Positions 47,801 to 55,603 of a DNA stretch of 64,000 nucleotides are shown here, piece by piece. Under the pieces are notes generated by a model, which was not told the origin of the DNA, ran no database searches, and saw only the letters and a program-made list of their open reading frames with translations. The DNA is taken from positions 9,194,502 through 9,258,501 of the forward strand of contig JASKMD010000014.1 in the NCBI GenBank assembly GCA_030144725.1. The letters run 5' to 3'. The translations under genes were made by a program, and so were the position numbers. The stretch is from Haematococcus lacustris (lineage: Eukaryota > Chlorophyta > Chlorophyceae > Chlamydomonadales > Haematococcaceae). Each line of letters opens with the position of its first letter. The first letter of the stretch is position 1.

Positions 47801-49740
47801 TGTTGCATGTCTGCATGGCAGTTCTCCTGCAGGTTTGCAGTAGGGTTGTGAGCATGGTAGCTGCGGTGTCTACAGCTTCCCTGGCTGGGATGCCTGCCAC
47901 CAGCGTTAGGCGATGTGGTTGTTGGGGGTTGGCCTTGTCGATAGTGGTCAGGAAGTGGATAGCATCCGTGTACATGGGAGCAAGGTATGCTGTCAGGTGT
48001 GCATGCAGTTGTGGGGCACCTGAGCTGGGTTGTTGCACTGCTAGGCGGTAGGCTTCCCTGTCCTTATTGGTGATGGGGGTGGTAAGGATGGTGTGGCTGT
48101 GCTTCTGAGGCTTTTGTGGGGCTGCCAGGTCTATGCCCAGTCGGGTTGTACTCAGTGTGGCGGTGAGTGGTCTGTGGTCGCTAAGATATGCGTGTGTGTC
48201 GACGTGCGTGCGGTGCTCAGGGCCGTGTCTTGCGTCGCGCGTCAGAATGGCGTCGATGCGGCTGTTGCAGTGTGGTTGTTGGTAGGTCCAGGCCCGGTCG
48301 CCGGGATCAGCTTCGGACAGGCTCATCTCTGTGGCGAACTCCCTCATCATGTTGTCTTGTGTGTATTCAGTGTGTTCGGAGCGATCCTCTGTTTTCATCG
48401 TGGCGTTGATATCTCCCGCCAGGATGAGTGAGCCGGGCAGGTGCCCAGTGGCTGTTCGTATATGCTCTTGCATCTTCCTCCGTAATGGGAGCGCGTCGTC
48501 GTTGTTCCCCGAGGGCCAGTACGTGGCAACGAGTGTGAGCTCTTCGCTTTGCCGTTGGCGGAGGCTCAGGATGACGCAGCGGGTGTTTACATCCGCATCT
48601 GTGCACGGTTGTATCATGGTAGCTTGCATCTGGATGGCTAGATCATGTCTGATGCCAATGAGGACTTCGCTGTGGCCTTGGTGGCGGTGGACAGTATAGT
48701 TGGGCAGAACCCTCTTCAGCCAGCCAGAGTTGTTGCTCCTGGGTTGGGTCATGGTTTCAGTAAGGATCAGTATGTCCGGGCTTTGGCTGTGCACAAGGTT
48801 TAGAACTTCGTTTCTAGATCTGTGTAGGCCTCTGACGTTGAATGTTGTGAGGGTGATGTGTTGCCGGTTGGGGGTGGGTGGCGGTGGGGGGCTGTGATGT
48901 TGGTTCGTACCAAGGTCGATGTCGGGCGTGGGTTTAGGTGTCTCGTCTATGGTGGAGACTGGCCCAGTGTTGTGGGTCTCAGCGGTGGGTTTGCAGAGAT
49001 ATTTGAACATGAGGGTTTGAGTGTGTGTGTCGTTACCGTGTCTCTTGGTGACTCGAACGCGCTTTTTGGCAGCGTCGGTGGCGTTGTCGAGGGGCGTAGT
49101 GGGTCGATGGATACGTGTTGTTTGCGGACGGAGAGTGACCGTGGGTGTGTCCCGGCGCTGTCGCAGCCGGGTAGGCTCGTCGTGTGGGGGGATGCCCTCT
49201 GCTGTCGCCCTGCGTGTGCTATCGGTTGTGCAGCTGGTCTCGGCGGTAGTGGTGGTCTCGTGCAAGGGGCCGGGGGTCTCTCTTGCCTCTGTGTGGTCTG
49301 TGGTAAGATCTATCGGGTCCAGATGATCTCGGAAGTGTTCTGCTACCGCCGATGGTGTAGCGGCCTCCAGCGGGTCCGCTATCCAGATTTCCCTCCTAAT
49401 GAATCTTGTGTGTCTCACATTGCCCGTGCAGATGGTGAGCAGGTTGCCTTGGAGGCTGCCCCAGTCGTCAGGTGTGGAGAGTGGTTTGGGCATGCGATGG
49501 AATGAGTCCAGCTGGTGCCACCCTTGTTGCGTGTGCTTAATGGTTGTAGCGTGTTGGTAGGATAGCAGGATGACAGCATCGTTGCATGTGGCGCCCGTAC
49601 TTGCAATAGCGGCTGTGATCACCTCGGGGGTGATGCTCTGGATGGGCAGGTAGGTTGAGGCAGGGTGCAGGTACGTGTGTAGCTCTTGGTGTTTGCGGTA
49701 GAGGTAGTGGTTCAGTGTATCAGATGAGAACTTACCATTC
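41841..49740 (-). CDS. Retrotransposon polyprotein, 3' part: APE endonuclease, RT, PHD-like finger, RNase H, restriction-like endonuclease
   Basis: About 2630 uninterrupted codons to the stop at 41841. APE/EEP domain (~48860-48140): TLTTFNVRGL, LILTETM, LAGDIN, SRIDAIL and SDHRPL, all catalytic blocks present. RT (~47130-46250): GGKAPGPDGI, YRPVGLANTVYKL, LVDFTSAFNT, GTIQGDSLSPFLFLIYI, and the catalytic SIDYADDIAIL near 46400. PHD-like C4HC3 finger (~44680-44530): CELC, CHNCKRAYHPAC, CPIC. RNase H (~43245-42850): YTDGSC, KAELTAIHAAL, ATDSLCSI, VRAHSGIIGNEGADALAKH. C-terminus: CPLC-x7-H-x4-C (~42490-42430), the spacing of the CCHC motif preceding R2-type nucleases, then RPDILMVIP and IIIEIKYC (42228-42125), matching the PD...(D/E)xK core. 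Upstream the frame enters the duplicated target of the nested LINE without a stop, so its real start is at 55427. Confidence 0.9.
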
Positions 49741-49870
49741 GCATGGTAGATATGCTCAGTTTTGAAGGTGCGTACGGTGTTCCCTATGTCTCGTGCTGCT
49801 TGTGCAAGGTGTTGTAGGTGCTCTGCTAGTTGCTTGCAGTGGTTGATGACTGCATGGTAATCTATGCATT
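49741..49870. repeat. 130-bp target duplication of the nested LINE, left copy
   Basis: Matches 52024-52153 at 129 of 130 positions (A at 49860 against G at 52143). It is part of the retrotransposon coding sequence. The L1-like insertion lies exactly between the two copies. Confidence 0.93.
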
Positions 49871-51984
49871 ATGCATGGAGAGGCAGACCTCACTCTGTCC
49901 CTGCCCCTGCCCCTGTCACAACACATGCACCTACCTATGAGCTGCCCCATTTTGACAACATCACATCCATTGTTCAAGCACAACTTCGTGAACTCAACAA
50001 TGACACAGCACCTGGCCTGGATGGGGTCCCAGCCCCCTTCATCAAGCACGCCCGCACAGTTGAGGAGGGTGTTACCACATACTTGTTGCTCCCTCTGCTT
50101 GCCACATGGTTTCACAGCATGATGCGCACAGGGAATATCCCTGCGGCTTGGAAGGTAGCTAGGATCAGCCCCCTCTTCAAGGACACAGACCCCACAGACC
50201 CCAACAAGTACAGAATGCTTGCTGTGAGTAGTGTGTTGTACCGCCTGTATGCTAACGTCTTGCGGCACGTGCTGACTGCCTGGTGCATGACACACAAAGT
50301 GCTGCCAGCTGAGCAGTTTGGGTTCATCCCGGGACGCAGCACCATGCAACCCATGTTCATTCTGCGCCATCTTGTCCACGCTCAAAAGGCTAGCGCAGAT
50401 GCCAAGCACCGCAAGCTTTACACTGCCTTCATTGACTTCAAACAGGCCTATGACCACATACCTTGACAACAATTGTGGGAGCACTTACGGGTTGGGGTCA
50501 AGCTGCCACAGCCCTTGCTTGCCTGCCTGGAGGGTCTGTATAGGGATGATAGCTATGTGCTGATAGATGGCCCCCACCGCACCCCCCCAGTGGTTCCGGA
50601 CCAAGGTGTCAAGCAAGGCTGCCCCATCAGCCCACTCCTGTTTGCTCTCTATGTTCACGACATTAGTAAGGAGTTCCTGGGTCCTGTTGATGCTGTGAGG
50701 GTGCAAGGCACACCTGTCACCCACTTCATGTATGCTGATGACCTGACCCTGGTGAGCACCTCGCCCCACGGGCTGCAGCGGCTGGTCTGCCAGCTTCAAG
50801 GCTTTGCAGACAGGAAACACCTTACAGTCAATGTGGGCAAGTCAAAGGTGATGGTCTTCAATGGCAACTCACAAACAGCAGCACCTAGCATTCGGTACAA
50901 GCATGAGATCCTGCCTGTGGTGAGAGAGTTCAAGTACTTAGGCATGCACTTCAACCCCAGCGCCACCCCTGCTTTTGCTGCCACTCATATGAGGGCTGGC
51001 ATGTTCCTCGCCATGCGCCAGGCGTGCAAGCGTGCTAGAGAGTATGGGGTCCTGCATGATCCCTATGCCCTGTGTCACCTCATTAGAGCGTTTGTGCTCC
51101 CCTTAGGGCTGTATGGCAGCCAGGTATGGGGCACTGCCTTCCTTGGGCACGGTATGCAGCTCTCCAACCCAGTGCAAACACGCATGCTCAGCTTTCTCAG
51201 GTTTGCTGCCAGGGTACGTGGCTCAGTGTCAGGCCTGATGGTGCTGCATGAGTTGGGGCAGCTGCCCCTCCAACTTTACTGGCTTAGGGCTGCATGCAAG
51301 TTCTGGAACACTGCCAAACTATCCCACAGTGACCTGCTAATGAGGGTCATCAAGGCAGATGTGGAGTTAGGCAGGGGTTGCCAGGCCAGCTGGAGTGCTC
51401 AGTTCCAGCTTGCCGCCAGAGAGCTGATGGGGGGTGAGTTCACCTTGAGCCCGGACATGGTCCTAGGCACCAAGGCTATGGAAGTGAAGTGGCTCGAGAG
51501 GTGGGGGAGGCGTTGGGTTGGGTTTGAGGGAGACCCTAGATTGCCTGAGACGGTGCATCGGGAGAGATGTTCGTATGCTGCATGGTTCAAGCATGGGGAC
51601 GGCATTGGCATCAATCACATGGCACCACACCTGCTTAACAGACAGCTATCTACAGAAGTTCGCACGAGCTTGACTAGGTTCAGGTTAGGCAACAGCGGTC
51701 TGGGGGTGGAGAAGGCTCGGTTTGAGGGGGTAACTTTCATTGATCGCACATGCACCAGATGCACAGAGGGGGTAGTGGATGACGCCATGCATTTCATCTT
51801 TGAGTGCACTGCCACGAGTTCCATCAGGGAGCAGCCGGAGTTTGCCATGACTTTACAGAACAATAATGAGAATTTGCATGACTTCATGTTGAGCCCATGT
51901 GCACCTTTGTTTGTGCACCTTGCTTTGAAGTGCGTTACAGAAAGTCCCGAACCCCTAGAGGGGGAGGGCGGCCTAGTAGCCTAA
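49871..51984 (+). pseudogene. L1-like reverse transcriptase, 5'-truncated, one in-frame stop
   Basis: One frame from the truncation point to the stop at 51984, broken only by TGA at 50464-50466. RT blocks: NDTAPGLDGVPAPFIKH, YRMLAVSSVLYRLYA, EQFGFIPGRSTMQP, FIDFKQAYDHIP just before the stop, then GVKQGCPISPLLFALYVHDI, THFMYADDLTLVS (catalytic YADD at about 50730), VNVGKSKVMVFN. The C-terminus has CTRC-x8-H-x4-C (CTRCTEGVVDDAMHFIFEC), the zinc motif usual after LINE RTs. The stop lies where an Arg codon CGA would become TGA by one transition. The endonuclease and first ORF are absent. Relatives are the L1-type LINEs of green algae. Confidence 0.9.
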
Positions 51985-52023
51985 CGGCTGACGGCTTAAG
52001 CGGTGTAAGCCACATCATCATCA
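49871..52023 (+). mobile_element. 5'-truncated L1-like LINE nested in the large retrotransposon
   Basis: 2153 bp, opposite in orientation to its host. The 5' end is cut within the region upstream of the RT core. The 3' end is a short untranslated region with GAACCCCTAGAGGGGGAGGG and GGCTGACGGCTTAAGCGG, finishing in (ATC)n. The long flanking duplication shows target-primed insertion. An older relative of the same 3' end is at 39475-39546, so the family is dispersed in this genome. Confidence 0.9.
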
Positions 52024-55000
52024 GCATGGTAGATATGCTCAGTTTTGAAGGTGCGTACGGTGTTCCCTATGTCTCGTGCTGCTTGTGCAAGGTGTTGTAG
52101 GTGCTCTGCTAGTTGCTTGCAGTGGTTGATGACTGCATGGTAGTCTATGCATTTCTTTCCCATGGCCATGTTGAAAGCATGCACTAGGCAACACTCTTCG
52201 TATTGCCTTTCCATGTAGGGATGAGCTAGGTTCTGGGCTGTAACTTTGTGGGGGGTGGGTTCGACGGCTGTGGTGTTGCGATTGTGGGTGCTTGTATGTT
52301 CCTCGTGGCTAATGATGTTGTGGATGCCTTTTTCTTCGCACAGGCGTATCTGCTCCCGTGAGCGGGTGTTGGGCGTGATGACAAAGAGCTGGTGCATAGT
52401 CCGCTTGGCTGCAGCAGGGATGAGCGAGATGGGCGTCGGTGTTGATTTCATGGAGTCCAGTAGGTGCCATGTGCCGTCTTTGCATGTCATGGCCATGCTG
52501 TGGCCTGGCCTTCTGCACAGAAATGTGTGTGTGCCGTACTGGCAGGCGAGGTTCCTAAGGTTGTTAGCAGTCCAATCATTGGGTTGGTTGAGTTGGGCAA
52601 TGCTTTGTACTGCTAGGCCATAGTGGACCCGCAAGTACATCTCGATGACTTCGTCCGAGTAGCCGCCAGCGCCTCTTGCCATCAGCCACGCGCCGCGTTC
52701 GGAGAAATCTGTTAGTTGGAGGAGCCTACTGTCGTAAAAGTGGTCAATGTCATGCATGGTGACCCATTCGTGGCCTGCAGCGTTATTCAGGGAGTAGATC
52801 TGACACGCGGAGCTGTGCCGGGCCTGTTGATAATGCTCGTTGATTGGGCCAGGGTTGGCTTCGACATCCCCAGCGGCTAGCAGGAGCCAGGCCAGGTAGA
52901 CCGCCCGGGCGGCAGATAGGGGGTCCACAGTGCACGGTGTATTTTCTGTTTTATTCCTATTCGCTGCAACCTGGTAGGTGCAGTAGACATGCAGGGTGCT
53001 ATTGAACTGATTGACTGTGAAAGGGTGGCTGCTGTTGGCGCCGTGTGTGGAGAGGTGAAACCTGTTGGCCAGCTTGCAGAGGGCACAAGAGGCTGCTTGA
53101 GTGCCGTCTATCCCTATCATGAGGTTGTAACATGTGGTTCTAACCGTCGCTCTGATACGGCTAAGTAGTTTCTTGTGCTTCTTAAGGCAACGTTTGGAAT
53201 CCTTTCTTGTTGGCTTAAGGGGGTGATTCATGCGTTGATAGATAGTGGTAAGCAAGTGTGTGCATATCACAGTGAGCATGAGCATGTTCATCAGTTTCTC
53301 TTGTTGTCTTATGATTATCCCGATATGTGTGGGCTGTGGTTGGTGGTGAGGAGGATATGGTTGTTGGTGGGTGTCTTGCATGTCGGCATGTGTAGCTAGC
53401 ATATCCGTGTCATACGGCTGGTCATGCCGACCTACAGCGGTCAGGGCTGGCAGGTGGTGGTGGGGCTGATCAACATAACGCTTGTCAGCCTGCATGACTG
53501 CATGTGTAGCTGACATCCCTGTGTCGTACGGTTGGTCATGCCAACCTGCAGCGGTCAGGGTTGGCAGGTGGTGGTGGTGGGGCTGAGCAGCATGTCGCTT
53601 GTCAGCCTGCATGACAGCATGTGTAGCTGGCATCTCTGTGTCGTACGGCTGGTCATGCCAACCTGCGGCAGTCAGGGCTGGCAGGTGGTGGTGGGGCTGA
53701 CCAACATAACGCTTGTCAGCCTGCATGACAGCATGTGTAGCTGGCATCTCTGTGTCGTACGGCTGGTCATGCCCACCTGCGGCAGTCAGGGCTGGCAGGT
53801 GGTGGTGGGGCTGATCAACATAGCGCTTGTCAGCCTGCATGACAGCATGTGTAGCTGGCATCTCTGTGTCGTACGGCTGGTCATGCCGACCTACAGCGGT
53901 CAGGGCTGGCAGGTGGTGGTGGGGCTGAGCAGCATAGCGCTTGTCAGCCTGCATGACAGCATGTGTAGCTGGCATCTCTGTGTCGTACGGCTGGTCATGC
54001 CAACCTGCAAAGGTCAGGGCTGGCAGGTGGTGGTGGGGCTGAGCAGCATGTCGCTTGTCAGCCTGCATGACAGCATGTGTAGCTGGCATCTCTGTGTCGT
54101 ACGGCTGGTCATGCCAACCTGCAAGAGTCAGGGCTGGCAGGTGGTGGTGGGGCTGATCAACATAACGCTTGTCAGCCTGCATGACAGCATGTGTAGCTGG
54201 CATCTCTGTGTCGTACGGCTGGTCGTGCCAACCTGCAGCGGTCAAGGCTGGCAGGTGGTGGTGGGGCTGAGCAGGATAGCGCTTGTCAGCCTGCATGACA
54301 GCATGTGTAGCTGGCATCTCTGTGTCGTATGGCTGGTCGTGCCAACCTGCAGCGGTCAGGGCTGGCAGGTGGTGGTGGGGCTGAGCAGCATAGCGCTTGT
54401 CAGCCTGCATGACAGCATGTGTAGCTGGCATCTCTGTGTCGTACGGCTGGTCATGCCAACCTGCAAGAGTCAGGGCTGGCAGGTGGTGGTGGGGCTGATC
54501 AACATAACGCTTGTCAGCCTGCATGACAGCATGTGTAGCTGGCATCTCTGTGTCGTACGGCTGGTCGTGCCAACCTGCAGCGGTCAGGGCTAGCAGGTGG
54601 TGGTGGGGCTGAGCAGGATAGCGCTTGTCAGCCTGCATGACAACATGTGTAGCTGGCATCTCAGTGTCGTATGGCTGGTCCTGCCCACCTGCAGCGGTCA
54701 AGGCTGGCAGGTGGTGGTGGTGGGGCTGAGCGGCATGTAGCTTGTCAGCCTGCATGTCAGCGTGTGTGGTTTGCAGCGCAGTGTTGGCTGGCTGGTCATA
54801 CCAGGCTGCAGCAGCAAGGGCTGGCAGGTGGTGGTAAGGCAGAGCGCCATGTCTTATGTTGTGCCTGGCTGTGGCAGCAAGGACGGTAGGGTGGTGTTCA
54901 TCCTTCATTCTATTGTGTATAGCATGTAATTCTGTGTCAGGCGGCTGGATGTGCCTGCTTGTAGTAGCCAGGGCTGGTAGTTGGAGTGCACCACGTCGTA

Positions 55001-55427
55001 TGACGGGGCTTGTATGTGGCAGATTGCTGTTGGGAAAGTCCCAGGTGTAGTGGCCCAGGGCCGCAGGTTGGTACCTAGCCAACGCTCTTCCCCTTAATGG
55101 TGCCTCTAGATAGGCGTGTGTCGGCGGGGTGTTCCCATCTGCGTGTTTGCATATAGTTGTCGGGGGTGTCCCACAGGGTGCGGTCAACGTCGGGGGTTTC
55201 CCTTCCATTTGTTTCGTAGGGGGTTTCCCTTCTTTGTGCTTCGTAGGGGGTTTCCCATCGTGCAGGCCGCCAATGGTGCAAGCGGCTGGGTAGGTTAGAC
55301 AAATGCATATGCAGAGCACGAACGCGTTGCGTAGCAGGGATTTCTTACTTGGTAGGTAGCTAGCCGCGCGCTGTAGGAGTCCGATGTTACCAGGTGTCTC
55401 CGCGCTGGACGTCTCATTTTGCTCCAT
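51996..55427 (-). CDS. Retrotransposon polyprotein, 5' part: His-rich repeats, 2A motif, cysteine-protease-like domain
   Basis: Starts at ATG 55427 (MEQNETSSAETPGN; the frame is open further upstream but only with TTG). Contents: a hydrophobic helix (RNAFVLCICICLTYPAAC), three GKPPTK-type repeats, then about 13 tandem 38-residue units with QPHHHLPALT and GWHDQPYDTEMPATH. A basic segment and a hydrophobic stretch follow, ending LLLAAGDVEANPGP (2A-like). After this comes a domain with SSACQIYSLNNAAG, GHSMAMTCKDGTWHLLDSM: Cys, His and Asp arranged as in Josephin/OTU-like papain-fold proteases. The frame leaves the element at the duplication (52024) and stops at 51996 inside the nested LINE. Before that insertion it continued in frame into the endonuclease-RT part. 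Gag-like RNA binding is likely in the N-terminal part but unproven. Confidence 0.85.
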   Translation of the reverse strand: MEQNETSSAETPGNIGLLQRAASYLPSKKSLLRNAFVLCICICLTYPAACTIGGLHDGKPPTKHKEGKPPTKQMEGKPPTLTAPCGTPPTTICKHADGNTPPTHAYLEAPLRGRALARYQPAALGHYTWDFPNSNLPHTSPVIRRGALQLPALATTSRHIQPPDTELHAIHNRMKDEHHPTVLAATARHNIRHGALPYHHLPALAAAAWYDQPANTALQTTHADMQADKLHAAQPHHHHLPALTAAGGQDQPYDTEMPATHVVMQADKRYPAQPHHHLLALTAAGWHDQPYDTEMPATHAVMQADKRYVDQPHHHLPALTLAGWHDQPYDTEMPATHAVMQADKRYAAQPHHHLPALTAAGWHDQPYDTEMPATHAVMQADKRYPAQPHHHLPALTAAGWHDQPYDTEMPATHAVMQADKRYVDQPHHHLPALTLAGWHDQPYDTEMPATHAVMQADKRHAAQPHHHLPALTFAGWHDQPYDTEMPATHAVMQADKRYAAQPHHHLPALTAVGRHDQPYDTEMPATHAVMQADKRYVDQPHHHLPALTAAGGHDQPYDTEMPATHAVMQADKRYVGQPHHHLPALTAAGWHDQPYDTEMPATHAVMQADKRHAAQPHHHHLPTLTAAGWHDQPYDTGMSATHAVMQADKRYVDQPHHHLPALTAVGRHDQPYDTDMLATHADMQDTHQQPYPPHHQPQPTHIGIIIRQQEKLMNMLMLTVICTHLLTTIYQRMNHPLKPTRKDSKRCLKKHKKLLSRIRATVRTTCYNLMIGIDGTQAASCALCKLANRFHLSTHGANSSHPFTVNQFNSTLHVYCTYQVAANRNKTENTPCTVDPLSAARAVYLAWLLLAAGDVEANPGPINEHYQQARHSSACQIYSLNNAAGHEWVTMHDIDHFYDSRLLQLTDFSERGAWLMARGAGGYSDEVIEMYLRVHYGLAVQSIAQLNQPNDWTANNLRNLACQYGTHTFLCRRPGHSMAMTCKDGTWHLLDSMKSTPTPISLIPAAAKRTMHQLFVITPNTRSREQIRLCEEKGIHNIISHEEHTSTHNRNTTAVEPTPHKVTAQNLAHPYMERQYEECCLVHAFNMAMGKKCIDYHAVINHCKQLAEHLQHLAQAARDIGNTVRTFKTEHIYHADDDVAYTA
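52024..52153. repeat. 130-bp target duplication of the nested LINE, right copy
   Basis: Second copy of 49741-49870. It follows directly after the (ATC)n end of the LINE. Confidence 0.93.
52845..52871 (-). other. 2A-like ribosome-skipping motif
   Basis: Encodes GDVEANPGP, fitting the 2A consensus D(V/I)ExNPGP, preceded by the hydrophobic AVYLAWLLLAA typical of working 2A peptides. In known cases the ribosome fails to join the last Gly-Pro and releases the upstream protein. Here this would separate the His-rich N-terminal protein from the protease-nuclease-RT part. Confidence 0.88.
53395..54790 (-). repeat. 114-bp tandem repeats encoding 38-residue His-rich units
   Basis: About 13 copies with a period of 114 bp (a few of 117). 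Each carries, on the plus strand, CAGGTGGTGGTGGGGCTGA and CTGTGTCGTACGGCTGGTC. In the coding frame each unit has a QPHHH cluster and GW/GRHDQPYDTEMPATHAVMQADKR. Units differ by few substitutions, all keeping the frame. Confidence 0.92.
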
Positions 55428-55520
55428 TTCACGTGCTGGTGCTAGTGGCGTTGTTGGTTTCCTCTGCGGGCTTCGCGTTCGTGCTCTGTACTTCGTCGAT
55501 TTTTGCAAACCGAAAAAGTC

Positions 55521-55530
55521 ATGGCTAGCG
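55521..55530. repeat. Target-site duplication of the large retrotransposon, 5' side
   Basis: ATGGCTAGCG, the partner of 41721-41730. The matching stretch ends on both sides exactly at the element limits. Confidence 0.85.
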
Positions 55531-55603
55531 CTGATGGTCAGATTACGCGGACTAAACCGCCAATGCCAATGTGATAAACGCTATCGAAAACAGTGCGGTA
55601 TTG

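Larger units (their letters stand above)
41731..55520 (-). mobile_element. Dual-endonuclease (Dualen/RandI-like) non-LTR retrotransposon, interrupted by an L1-like LINE
   Basis: A complete element on the minus strand: the 5' end is at 55520, the 3' end at 41731, and 10-bp duplications ATGGCTAGCG lie on both sides. It has a short 5' UTR (~93 nt to ATG 55427), one long reading frame, a ~110-nt 3' UTR and a (CTT)n tail (41731-41746) instead of poly(A). Total 13,790 bp; 11,507 bp after subtracting the nested L1 insertion and its duplication. Coding order: His-rich repeats, 2A motif, cysteine-protease-like domain, APE-type endonuclease, RT, PHD-like finger, RNase H, CCHC and PD-(D/E)xK nuclease. 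Having both APE and restriction-like endonuclease is the hallmark of Dualen elements described from Chlamydomonas. Apart from the L1 insertion the frame is undamaged, so the insertion is young. Confidence 0.9.

Noticed and set aside
48858..49505. Plus-strand ORF of 215 codons and other plus ORFs across 42100-49500
   Set aside because: All are shadows of the continuous 2600-codon minus frame that carries recognisable domains.
50464..50466. In-frame TGA in the LINE as selenocysteine or stop read-through
   Set aside because: It sits right after the RT motif FIDFKQAYDHIP, where an Arg codon is likely; a CGA to TGA mutation is simpler, and no supporting hairpin was seen.
53532..54593. Plus-strand ORF of 353 codons with repeated units
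   Set aside because: It is the antisense of the His-rich tandem repeats of the retrotransposon. A 114-bp period keeps every frame open.
53395..54790. Regular repeats resembling a CRISPR array
   Set aside because: The units are contiguous 114-bp coding repeats without unique spacers, in a eukaryotic nuclear transposon.
55428..55508. Start of the retrotransposon protein further upstream at 55508
   Set aside because: The codon there is TTG. The first ATG in frame is 55427, leaving a normal short 5' UTR inside the element limits.
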